Below, in pieces: positions 35,417-41,716 of a DNA stretch of 64,000 nt. The position numbers and the translations under genes are program-made. The DNA is taken from positions 3,782,001 through 3,846,000 of the forward strand of contig NC_014934.1 in assembly GCF_000186265.1 (NCBI RefSeq), written 5' to 3'. The DNA is from Cellulophaga algicola DSM 14237. GTDB lineage: Bacteria > Bacteroidota > Bacteroidia > Flavobacteriales > Flavobacteriaceae. The number at the start of each line of letters is the position of its first letter. Position 1 is the first letter of the stretch. A model generated the notes under the pieces. The model had not been told where the DNA came from, searched no databases, and worked only from the letters and a program-made list of their open reading frames with translations.

Positions 35417-35611
35417 AACGGTTGGGCTAAGCGTAGTGCGGAGGCAAGGAAACTTTTCGTTTCCGTCTGCGCACGAAGCTAAAGCTTATTGTTTTTCTTT
35501 TTCTTTTTTTGTCCAAAGCTAAATCCATAAGATTTAGCGACTTTATAAATATACACAGACCTTTCGGTTTCGCCCTAAAGTCCGCATTACGTTTAGGCTT
35601 TGTTGTAAAAC
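35417..35611. repeat. attC-like site U (long class)
   Basis: AACG 35417-35420. Arms GGCTAAGCGTAGTGCGGA and TCCGCATTACGTTTAGGC. R'' GTTGTAAAAC (35602-35611) pairs with GTTTTACAAC at 36252-36261. Confidence 0.87.
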
Positions 35612-35615
35612 GTTT

Positions 35616-36242
35616 TTATTTGTCCGTACGGTATTTATTGTACTTCATAATAAGTCCTTCAGCTGCCCTGACCATCATAGGTTCAGCTCGAGTTGTCCAA
35701 TTAAGGGATCCATCTTTTTCAAGGTCAGAATGTTCTTCTGTGCTTATCGCTTTTCCGTTTGAAGAGGAGATTAAAATTCCGTTCTTCAAATCAAATATTT
35801 TGATAAAAACTGCTGAACGATTACTTGTTGAATAACTTAAGTTTTGGTCATTGCTGTAAAAACTACTAGCATTATTTGAGATTATTTGTCCTCTAACATT
35901 TATCAAAAAGTCACACTTGGAGTTTTTGTATAATTCCTTTAATTCCGATTGGTCTGGTTCGAATTTTATTTCTGGCTCTACCAATGAGATATTCCTCAAT
36001 GAGGTTAAGTCGATTAACGAATCTCCAAGTATTTTTCTAAATTCTTCGTAAGATTCCCCGTAAAGTCTTTTGTTATTTTTGGATTCTGAATTAGACGAAA
36101 CTTCGTTAAAAATCCATTTACCATTACTGAAATCCAAATTCTTTCCAGTATCAAATTCGTAAGCATATTTCCCTCCGACACATGACGAGGCAAGGGTAAG
36201 AATTACAATGTAAATTAGGTTTTTATAGTTTCTGTTTCCCAT
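35616..36242 (-). CDS. Lipoprotein, hypothetical
   Basis: 208 residues from ATG 36242 (MGNRNYKNLIYIVILTLASSCVGG), lipobox ASSC; a TTG two codons upstream is an alternative. The mature protein has a CsgG/TolB-like alternation: strand, helix, a central CDFLINVRGQIISNN strand, and a late FIKIFDLKNGILISSSNGKA strand. This is reminiscent of LpoB/CsgG-type folds, stated with low confidence. Single-gene cassette. Confidence 0.72.
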   Translation of the reverse strand: MGNRNYKNLIYIVILTLASSCVGGKYAYEFDTGKNLDFSNGKWIFNEVSSNSESKNNKRLYGESYEEFRKILGDSLIDLTSLRNISLVEPEIKFEPDQSELKELYKNSKCDFLINVRGQIISNNASSFYSNDQNLSYSTSNRSAVFIKIFDLKNGILISSSNGKAISTEEHSDLEKDGSLNWTTRAEPMMVRAAEGLIMKYNKYRTDK

Positions 36243-36258
36243 TCTCAAAATGTTTTAC

Positions 36259-36391
36259 AACGTGATGTGTATAGTTAGTTGCGTGGTTAAGCAACTAAAT
36301 TAGTAAACAAATACGAGCCAGAGAAAATTCCGAAGGAATTTTCCAAGTAGGCAATTGCCAAAGCAATTAATTATACACGTTGTTGGCAAAT
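36259..36391. repeat. attC-like site V (short class)
   Basis: AACG 36259-36262. Arms GTGTATAGTTAGTTGC and GCAATTAATTATACAC. Inner hairpin AAAATTCCGAAGGAATTTT. R'' GTTGGCAAA (36382-36390) pairs with TTTGCCAAC at 36997-37005. Confidence 0.86.
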
Positions 36392-36396
36392 CGTTT

Positions 36397-36621
36397 TTAT
36401 ATCAAATATTTTGAATCGTCTCCTAAAATTTTCCTTATTTCTGAATAAGTTTTATTAGTCGTGTTTTCGGAAATGTCAAACTGCTGATAAGTTGAAACAT
36501 AGCTAAAAACCAATTTACCTTCTAAATCCGAAAGTAATTCAGACGTTATATTTCTAAACTCTTCAAAATGTTCTGGTTTTTCTTCCATCGGTAAAAAACC
36601 ATTAAAAATCAATTCAGCCAT
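36397..36621 (-). CDS. Small hypothetical protein
   Basis: 74 residues, soluble (FLPMEEKPEHFEEFRNITSELLSDLEGKLVFSYVSTYQQFDISENTTNKTYSEIRKILG). No family recognised. Its start overlaps the last base of the upstream gene stop, so the two are translationally coupled in one cassette; a two-component system such as toxin-antitoxin or effector-partner is possible but not shown. Confidence 0.65.
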   Translation of the reverse strand: MAELIFNGFLPMEEKPEHFEEFRNITSELLSDLEGKLVFSYVSTYQQFDISENTTNKTYSEIRKILGDDSKYLI

Positions 36622-36980
36622 TATTTATAATTTGTACTATTCTTCTTATTCAATTTTTCAAGAACGATATTTGCATTTTTAAATGTATCTGTAAATAATT
36701 TTCCGTCTTGAGGTGCGAGGTTCATTTCTACGTAATAAATTACAGCAGATAAATCCATTAGATTGTCCAATTCTAAATCTTCACTAATTCCAGTCAATCG
36801 GACTTTAGCATCTTTCGATAAAACTGGTAGGCTTTCATATCGTACGTCAAACATATGTTTTAGAATTTCCGATTTTGTCCAATCTTTTTTTTCGCTCTGT
36901 AACTGTCTGAAATTCTTGTAAGTCCATCTAATTACAGAGCCTACAGAACCTTTTCTTTGTAAAATATCAAATATTCCCAT
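36621..36980 (-). CDS. Small hypothetical protein, first gene of bicistronic cassette
   Basis: 119 residues, cytoplasmic, helical (MGIFDILQRKGSVGSVIRWTYKNFRQLQSEKKDWTKSEILKHMFDVRYE ... LDNLMDLSAVIYYVEMNLAPQDGKLFTDTFKNANIVLEKL). No family recognised. It overlaps the 74-aa gene by 1 bp and starts about 20 bp from the cassette end. Confidence 0.66.
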   Translation of the reverse strand: MGIFDILQRKGSVGSVIRWTYKNFRQLQSEKKDWTKSEILKHMFDVRYESLPVLSKDAKVRLTGISEDLELDNLMDLSAVIYYVEMNLAPQDGKLFTDTFKNANIVLEKLNKKNSTNYK

Positions 36981-37002
36981 TATCTTAATTCAAATGTTTG
37001 CC

Positions 37003-37195
37003 AACGTTAAATATATGGCAAGTAGGGCAGAAACCAGGTGATTATTTTCGGTTAAGCCACAAGCCAAATCTTTTTATTTTGTTTTAATTTTTCTTCTTTA
37101 ATACCAAATAAAAAGATTTGGCGACTTAGTAAATAGACACAGATCTTTCGGTTAAGCACTAATCGCCCAATTTGCTATATATCGTGTTGTACAAC
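37003..37195. repeat. attC-like site W (long class)
   Basis: AACG 37003-37006. Arms AATATATGGCAAGTAGGGC and GCCCAATTTGCTATATAT. Inner hairpin CCAAATCTTTTTATTT/AAATAAAAAGATTTGG. R'' GTTGTACAAC (37186-37195) is self-complementary and recurs at 38306-38315. Confidence 0.87.
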
Positions 37196-37205
37196 GTTTT
37201 CTTGT

Positions 37206-37751
37206 TTACTTAATTACTTTTTTTTCTATTCCAGATGAATCTTTTACCGTTTCAATTTTTTTATTAGTCAGTTGTAATTTAATTATTGAATTAGTCGCTT
37301 TAAGTACTGTGTTTTCTTTATTCAACTCGCTATTTATATTTTCTAATTTCGAAATATTGTGAGTTATTATGATACTATAAATGGCAAGAAATAACGTGGA
37401 TAATCCGAGTATTGAACTTAATATAATTCCATTTTTGCTATATCTGTTTAACTCGTTTTGTTCAACAAGATTAACTCCTTTTGGTTTTATTTTTATAATA
37501 GCAGAAACATCTTCTCTTGCTACTTTTATTCCAGCCTCGACTATAATCCATATTCCACGTTTACTTTGAATTTCTACATATTCTTCTAAACTTAAAAACT
37601 TTAAGAAGTCTTTCATTTTTCTTCTTTCTCTCAAATCAGATTCTTCTGGAAAGTTATCTAACAAGAAGGATTTAATTTCGACGAATCCAAAAAAATTACT
37701 CTTTTCTATTAGAAATTTCAGTAGTTCAATATGTAGAAGTTTGCTTTTCAT
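37206..37751 (-). CDS. Winged-helix-like protein with membrane anchor and coiled coil
   Basis: 181 residues. The N-terminal 75 residues look like a winged helix (LLKFLIEKSNFFGFVEIKSFLLDNF ... KDFLKFLSLEEYVEIQSKRGIWIIVEAGIKVA). One membrane helix at about 108-130 (GIILSSILGLSTLFLAIYSIIIT) precedes a coiled coil (LENINSELNKENTVLKATNSIIKLQL). Topology suggests a cytoplasmic domain tethered to the membrane. Starts 7 bp after the upstream gene; they probably form a pair. Confidence 0.7.
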   Translation of the reverse strand: MKSKLLHIELLKFLIEKSNFFGFVEIKSFLLDNFPEESDLRERRKMKDFLKFLSLEEYVEIQSKRGIWIIVEAGIKVAREDVSAIIKIKPKGVNLVEQNELNRYSKNGIILSSILGLSTLFLAIYSIIITHNISKLENINSELNKENTVLKATNSIIKLQLTNKKIETVKDSSGIEKKVIK

Positions 37752-37758
37752 TTAAATG

Positions 37759-38265
37759 TTATATCCTCGTTATTTCATCTACTTCTAAGAGTAATAGAAA
37801 GTTTTTTTTAGAAGTGTATTTTTTGTTGTCAATATCTTTCAATTCTGCTCTTATTTTATATCTTCCTTTGTCTCTATTCTCAATTTTACTAATTCCGATT
37901 GCTGCATCTAGAAGAACACCAAACCTATAACTTTGACCTGGATTAATTGGGTTTTCAAATTTTTGTTTTCCAATCCAGTCAAGTTCATATTGAATTTTAT
38001 GTCCGTTTAATAGTATGATAATTGAATTTTTGTCAATTGCAATAGTTTTTGCACCTTGATTAATAATATCAAGTACTATAACTCTGCTTTCTTTCATTCC
38101 ATTTTCATCAGAATTAAATTCATTGTCTTTATCTAATTCCTCAAGACTTTGACAATACAAATCAATTGATAGTTTTTTTCTTCTTTCAATTCTCGTAAGA
38201 ATAAAAGTGACTAACGCTAGAACAAAGCCAAAAACTCCTAATATTTCAGTTAATTTTATATTCAA
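37759..38265 (-). CDS. Membrane-anchored hypothetical protein
   Basis: 168 residues. N-terminal membrane helix (MNIKLTEILGVFGFVLALVTFILTRIERRKKL) followed by a beta-rich cytoplasmic domain (SRVIVLDIINQGAKTIAIDKNSIIILLNGHKIQYELDW). N-terminal-TM, Ig-like small proteins of this kind are common in bacterial accessory loci. First gene of a bicistronic cassette with the winged-helix membrane protein. Function unknown. Confidence 0.7.
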   Translation of the reverse strand: MNIKLTEILGVFGFVLALVTFILTRIERRKKLSIDLYCQSLEELDKDNEFNSDENGMKESRVIVLDIINQGAKTIAIDKNSIIILLNGHKIQYELDWIGKQKFENPINPGQSYRFGVLLDAAIGISKIENRDKGRYKIRAELKDIDNKKYTSKKNFLLLLEVDEITRI

Positions 38266-38312
38266 AATTCAGGTTATTAATTCAATTTAGTTGGTTTTTT
38301 CTAATGTTGTAC

Positions 38313-38445
38313 AACGTTGTTGTATATGGTTTGTTGCGTGGTTTAAGCAACTAATTTAGTAAATAATTACCGACCAAGAAAGTCCGCGAGGACTTTCGTA
38401 AGTAGGCGAGAAGCCAGCAATAAATTATATACGGTGTTAGGCTTT
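38313..38445. repeat. attC-like site X (short class), first in the array
   Basis: AACG 38313-38316. Arms TGTATATGGTTTGTTGC and GCAATAAATTATATAC. Inner hairpin GAAAGTCCGCGAGGACTTTC. R'' GTTAGGCTTT (38436-38445) pairs with AAAGCCTAAC at 39193-39202. Confidence 0.87.
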
Positions 38446-38446
38446 G

Positions 38447-39172
38447 TTATTTTATTCTAACTATAAATTTCATAAATGAACTTGCCATTTCAATTGTGAT
38501 TTCAATTTCATTTTCATTCACATCGTCATTATGTTTCACATAAGTATTTTGATATTTCGAAAAGTAATCGATAAGTTTTAAAAACATATTATTCAATTCT
38601 TTCGAGCCATTTCTTTCGTTAATATACTTTCCTAATTCGGCAATTTGATTTTCCAACGATTTATTATTCTCAAGCACATTTTTGAGTAACGTTTCCAATG
38701 AAAGTCTTAAATCGTCCAATAAATTCCTTTGATGAATTCCATTTGAATGTTTCTCCAAACATTCATTATAGAGTTTTAAGGCATCTGGATATTCAGAAAG
38801 CCAATGTTGAGTTTCTTCAATTAAAGATTCATTAATTTCCTCTTTTGCATTTCCTTCTCCTAATGCTCCATATCTTGATATTAGTTTAATTCTCAAATCT
38901 TTTACTCCAGCGTTATTTTCAAAATGCGGAAGTTCGGAAAGTTCTTTTATTATTTTAAACTGTTGAGATGGATTAAATACTTTTAAATTCTCACGTAATG
39001 CAGTTCTTTTATTTGGTAATTCAGAAGGAAATGGATATTCAGGAAATGGAATATCAACTTCAAAATCGATTGCATATGCTGAACAATATTCAGCAATTCG
39101 ACTTCCAGAAAGTCCTTCGTGAGTTTCTGCAAGTGTATCAGATGCGTAATTTATAAATGTTGCTGGTATCAT
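38447..39172 (-). CDS. Hypothetical protein of the integrase-proximal cassette, possibly defence-related
   Basis: 241 residues, cytoplasmic. N-terminal half describes a site-specific fold with SGSRIAEYCSAYAIDFEVDIPFPEYPF; the C-terminal half is helical (RNLLDDLRLSLETLLKNVLENNKSLENQIAELGKYINERNGSKELNNMFLKLIDYFSKYQNTYVKH). This resembles the helical C-terminal part of abortive-infection-type or HEPN-like proteins; that similarity is an impression only. As the first cassette it should be the most recently inserted or best expressed. Confidence 0.65.
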   Translation of the reverse strand: MIPATFINYASDTLAETHEGLSGSRIAEYCSAYAIDFEVDIPFPEYPFPSELPNKRTALRENLKVFNPSQQFKIIKELSELPHFENNAGVKDLRIKLISRYGALGEGNAKEEINESLIEETQHWLSEYPDALKLYNECLEKHSNGIHQRNLLDDLRLSLETLLKNVLENNKSLENQIAELGKYINERNGSKELNNMFLKLIDYFSKYQNTYVKHNDDVNENEIEITIEMASSFMKFIVRIK

Positions 39173-39189
39173 TCTATATGTTCGTTTTT

Positions 39190-39241
39190 AATAAAGCCTA
39201 ACAATTGGATATACGTTATTGCGTATATCCGTACTATGTGC
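39190..39241 (-). other. attI-like recombination site at head of array
   Basis: Between the integrase stop and the first cassette. GCCTAAC (39196-39202) abuts AATT, then a perfect 9-bp inverted repeat GGATATACG / CGTATATCC with a 6-nt spacer (39207-39230). On the minus strand this reads arm-spacer-arm-AATTG-TTAGGC, a simple Xer/attI-type core next to the G-TT crossover point. It lacks the long palindrome of the attC sites, as expected of a double-stranded primary site. Confidence 0.7.
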
Positions 39242-40369
39242 CTAAGATAGTAAATCTTTTATTTCCATAAATGATCTATTGGCTACATGCGTGTAAATTT
39301 CAGTCGTTTTCGTGGAACTATGTCCTAATAAGAGCTGAATGTGTCTAATATCAGTACCATTTTCCAAGAGGTGTGTTGCAAAACTATGCCGTAACATATG
39401 AGGCGTAACTCTTTTTAAGATACCAGCTCTTAGGGCAGCACTAGAAATTAAATTAAGTACACTTGTAGGACTATACTTGCCTCCGCTTTGCCCTTCAAAT
39501 AGGAATTTTTTTGGGCGGTACTCTTTGTAGTATTCCTGTAGATCCTTTAATATACTTGGACTCAACAAAGAGATTCGATCTTTATTACCTTTTGCATTTT
39601 TAATTTTCACCACCATTCTTTTACTGTCTATATCCGTAATATTCAAGTTTAATAACTCCGCTCTTCTAAGTCCCGCAGAATACAGTAAACCTATAATACA
39701 TCTGTGTTTTAGGGTATTCGTATTGTTCATAATTAGTACAATCTCATCTTTAGATATAACTTCGGGCAGTTGTCTTTCTTTTCTAGGCCTTTCAATAGCA
39801 TAGAACCTATTTGGCATTCCGTGGACTATTTCATAAAAGAATTTTATACTATTAACGGCCATATTTATATAAGAATTAGACTTCCCTTCCTGTATTAGCT
39901 TTTGTAGATATTTTCTAACGTCTATTTCATTAAGCGCAATAGGATCAATAGTGTAATAATAATTTATGAACCCTTCAAAGCAAGAGACATAGTTGCGTAC
40001 AGTGTTGTCAGCGTATCTTTTTAACTCTAGTTTTAATAAGTATTCTTCAGGGCAATATTTAAAGCCATCTTTAGGTTTTCTACTTCTATACCGTTCTAAA
40101 TTAAGGATGGGATTATTTGCATTAATAATTTTTTCAGAAAAGAAGAAGTTACCATTTACCCAGGCTACACCTTGGAAAGTACAATATATTAATTCTAAAT
40201 TGGAGGTAGTATTAGGCACATAAAACATCGCAAACTCTTTGCTCCAAGATACTTCAGGTAGCGTATCTATAAGCGCTTGTATAACCTTATTCGTGCTAAA
40301 TTGAATACCAATAAACTTCTTTTGATTAATAAGGAGATGTTTTAATGTTATGCTTTTGTGTAATTCCAT
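39242..40369 (-). CDS. Tyrosine recombinase, probable cassette integrase
   Basis: 375 residues. Residues 1-95 are an unusual N-terminal domain (SITLKHLLINQKKFIGIQFSTNKVIQALIDTLP), about 75 residues beyond XerC/D length. Next come the SAM-like core-binding domain (about 105-200) and the catalytic domain with R235 (GLRRAE), K263 (GNKDR), H324 and R327 (PHMLRHSFA), H350 (LLGHSS) and nucleophile Y359 (TEIYTHV). The stretch between K263 and H324 is short, so the extra segment of canonical IntI integrases is absent. It lies directly upstream of and parallel to the array. Cassette recombination is inferred from location. Confidence 0.88.
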   Translation of the reverse strand: MELHKSITLKHLLINQKKFIGIQFSTNKVIQALIDTLPEVSWSKEFAMFYVPNTTSNLELIYCTFQGVAWVNGNFFFSEKIINANNPILNLERYRSRKPKDGFKYCPEEYLLKLELKRYADNTVRNYVSCFEGFINYYYTIDPIALNEIDVRKYLQKLIQEGKSNSYINMAVNSIKFFYEIVHGMPNRFYAIERPRKERQLPEVISKDEIVLIMNNTNTLKHRCIIGLLYSAGLRRAELLNLNITDIDSKRMVVKIKNAKGNKDRISLLSPSILKDLQEYYKEYRPKKFLFEGQSGGKYSPTSVLNLISSAALRAGILKRVTPHMLRHSFATHLLENGTDIRHIQLLLGHSSTKTTEIYTHVANRSFMEIKDLLS

Positions 40370-40420
40370 TTTTTTATACTAAACTAATTGATATAAAGTA
40401 CTTAGTGGTTTGTTAATCGG

Positions 40421-40440
40421 ATAATATGCGTATATTATAC
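40421..40440. promoter_or_regulatory. Near-palindrome upstream of the integrase gene
   Basis: ATAATATGCGTATATTATAC lies in the 85-bp divergent gap between the integrase and the zinc-ribbon gene. It shares GCGTATAT with the attI-like inverted repeat, so it could bind the integrase (autoregulation) or a repressor. No clear TAnnTTTG box is seen in this gap. Confidence 0.4.
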
Positions 40441-40454
40441 TTTTAAATTATGGA

Positions 40455-40835
40455 ATGAAACAACATAAAAAATGTGTGTATTGCGATGAAAAACTGGTAG
40501 GAAGATCAGATAAAAAATTCTGCGATGCACAATGTAAGAGTGCATACCAATACCAACAAACAAAACTACAGCCACAACGCTTTTATACTAAAGTAGATAA
40601 TCAGCTAAAGCTAAACCGTAAAATATTAAAAGAATACAATAGAGGGGGTAAAGTAACCGTAAGGGAAGCTTTATTAGTCGATAAAGGATTTGATCCTAAT
40701 TTTTTTACACATTATTGGAAAAATCAAAAAGGAGAAGTCTATTTGTTTGTGTATGAATTTGGTTTCTTGAAAATAAAAGAAAGGAATAATGAAAAATATG
40801 TTTTAGTACTTTGGCAAGAATATATGTCAAAATGA
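40455..40835 (+). CDS. Zinc-ribbon (DUF2116-like) protein
   Basis: 126 residues. N-terminal CVYCDEKLVGRSDKKFCDAQCKSAYQ is a four-cysteine zinc ribbon of the kind in DUF2116/MYND-like small proteins. The rest (KVTVREALLVDKGFDPNFFTHYWKNQKGEVYLFVYEFGFLKI) is conserved-looking in Flavobacteria. Divergent from the integrase, sharing an 85-bp gap. Could be the boundary chromosomal gene or an accessory of the integrase; I cannot tell. Confidence 0.75.
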   Translation: MKQHKKCVYCDEKLVGRSDKKFCDAQCKSAYQYQQTKLQPQRFYTKVDNQLKLNRKILKEYNRGGKVTVREALLVDKGFDPNFFTHYWKNQKGEVYLFVYEFGFLKIKERNNEKYVLVLWQEYMSK

Positions 40836-41023
40836 TATAACAAAGGGCACCGTATAAAACTTGAAAATTAAAAAAAAGCATAAAATTGCACCGTTTTTAA
40901 ATCTTATTTATTTTATGCAAAGGCAATAAGATATTTAAAATCATCGAGGATTTATAGATTTGTTTCCTGAAATTTAGGTAGTAAGGTACGTAGTGCTATT
41001 TTAGAAACACTATAAATGAAGCA
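40836..41023. other. Intergenic stretch without a gene
   Basis: Between the zinc-ribbon gene and the tRNA terminator. No ORF, attC-like palindrome or RNA gene seen. Confidence 0.5.
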
Positions 41024-41057
41024 TAAAAAAAACGGTTTAGAATAATCTAAACCGTTT
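41024..41057 (-). terminator. Rho-independent terminator for tRNA-Met
   Basis: Stem AAACGGTTTAGA/TCTAAACCGTTT with loop ATAA, followed on the minus strand by a T-run. Confidence 0.85.
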
Positions 41058-41063
41058 GTTTAC

Positions 41064-41140
41064 TGGTAGCGAGAACGAGAGTTGAACTCGTGACCTCCGG
41101 GTTATGAATCCGACGCTCTAACCAACTGAGCTACCTCGCC
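41064..41140 (-). tRNA. tRNA-Met (anticodon CAT)
   Basis: Minus strand GGCGAGG acceptor, D-arm GCTCAGTTGGTTAGAGC, anticodon loop TTCATAA, T-arm ACGAGTTCAACTCTCGT, 3' TCTCGCT then ACCA encoded. The D- and T-arms pair fully; there is one apparent A-C mismatch next to the anticodon loop. It reads as elongator-type tRNA-Met: C-A-T anticodon with A37 and a 3' terminal CCA. It lies about 0.7 kb from the integrase, but no tRNA-derived attachment repeat was found. Confidence 0.93.
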
Positions 41141-41277
41141 ATGTTTTTTTTAACGGCTGCAAATATATGCTTTAATTTCCTACCTATCAAAATAAATTTC
41201 GAAAAAAATATTCTGCTACTTTTAATTTTTTTATCTTATATAAATATATATATTGCCCAACGAAAATACTATTTAGA

Positions 41278-41661
41278 ATGAGTGATAAAGTAAAATTTGA
41301 AATTGAGTTCGTGATACAATCGTCACCTCAATTATTATATACCTATATTTCAACGCCTTCAGGATTATCTGAATGGTTCGCAGACAACGTTAATTCAAGA
41401 GGAGAAAAATTCTTTTTCATTTGGGATGAGTCCGAAGAAGAAGCAAAGTTGTTGAAAAGAAAAAATGAGGAATTTGTTAAATTTAGATGGACAGCCGAAG
41501 AGGACGATAGTTTTTTCGAAATGAAAATTATAGTAGACGAAATTACCTCTGATGTTTCTCTATTCATTACAGATTTTGCTGAAGAAGATGAAATTGAAGA
41601 ATCTAAAATGCTTTGGACCAACCAAGTATCTAGTTTAAAACAAGTTTTAGGCTCTGCTTAA
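41278..41661 (+). CDS. START-like domain protein
   Basis: 127 residues, acidic. SRPBCC/START-like fold with KVKFEIEFVIQSSPQLLYTYISTPSGLSEWFADNVNSRGEKFFFIWDESEEEAKLL and SFFEMKIIVDEITSDVSLFITDFAEEDEIEES. A conserved single-gene family of Bacteroidota of unknown ligand; the AHSA1-like cavity suggests hydrophobic ligand binding. Upstream of the aminotransferase IV gene. Confidence 0.88.
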   Translation: MSDKVKFEIEFVIQSSPQLLYTYISTPSGLSEWFADNVNSRGEKFFFIWDESEEEAKLLKRKNEEFVKFRWTAEEDDSFFEMKIIVDEITSDVSLFITDFAEEDEIEESKMLWTNQVSSLKQVLGSA

Positions 41662-41682
41662 GGCTATTTTAACATAAAACAA

Positions 41683-41690
41683 TATCTTTG
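41683..41690 (+). promoter_or_regulatory. Bacteroidota -7 box (TATCTTTG)
   Basis: Exact TAnnTTTG match 27 bp before the aminotransferase start; the -33 TTG is not clear. It is directly followed by a terminator-like hairpin. Confidence 0.45.
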
Positions 41691-41716
41691 ACCTTGAATT
41701 TTTTCAAGGTTTTTTT
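41691..41716 (+). terminator. Hairpin and T-run between START-like and aminotransferase genes
   Basis: ACCTTGAA/TTCAAGGT stem with T loop, then seven T, ending at the ATG of the next gene. A terminator for the START-like gene, or an attenuator in the aminotransferase leader. Confidence 0.65.

Larger units (their letters stand above)
34717..35420. repeat. Duplicated cassette, copy 2 (identical to 31694-32397)
   Basis: See copy 1; offset 3023. It lies next to the other duplicated cassette. Confidence 0.9.
1..39241 (-). mobile_element. Integron-like gene-cassette array (25 units seen, distal end outside window)
   Basis: About 39 kb in which all native genes point the same way (minus) and 24 imperfect palindromes separate single genes or small operons. 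Each palindrome has AACG at its low-coordinate end and GTTA/GTTG at its high-coordinate end. Each complete unit begins and ends with mutually complementary 8-10 mers, the property that classical integron cassettes show because TTRRRY at the start pairs with RYYYAAC of the same cassette's attC. A tyrosine recombinase and an attI-like site lie at the head. Cargo is accessory: T6SS modules, toxin-antitoxin, restriction-modification, membrane proteins and lipoproteins. The integron architecture is read from sequence; mobility by this recombinase is inferred. Confidence 0.88.

Noticed and set aside
2135-38445. CRISPR array
   Set aside because: The repeats are long, divergent palindromes separated by genes of hundreds to thousands of bases, with no short uniform repeats or spacers and no cas genes.
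2135-38445. MITEs or REP-type elements between genes
   Set aside because: No target duplications; the sequences flanking each palindrome pair with the far end of the neighbouring gene unit, which transposon insertion would not create.
1-39241. Prophage or integrative conjugative element next to tRNA-Met
   Set aside because: No phage structural, relaxase or conjugation genes; no tRNA-derived direct repeat; the repeated units with paired ends explain the region better.
41691-41716. Riboswitch ahead of the aminotransferase gene
   Set aside because: Too short; a simple hairpin with T-run is sufficient as a terminator or attenuator.
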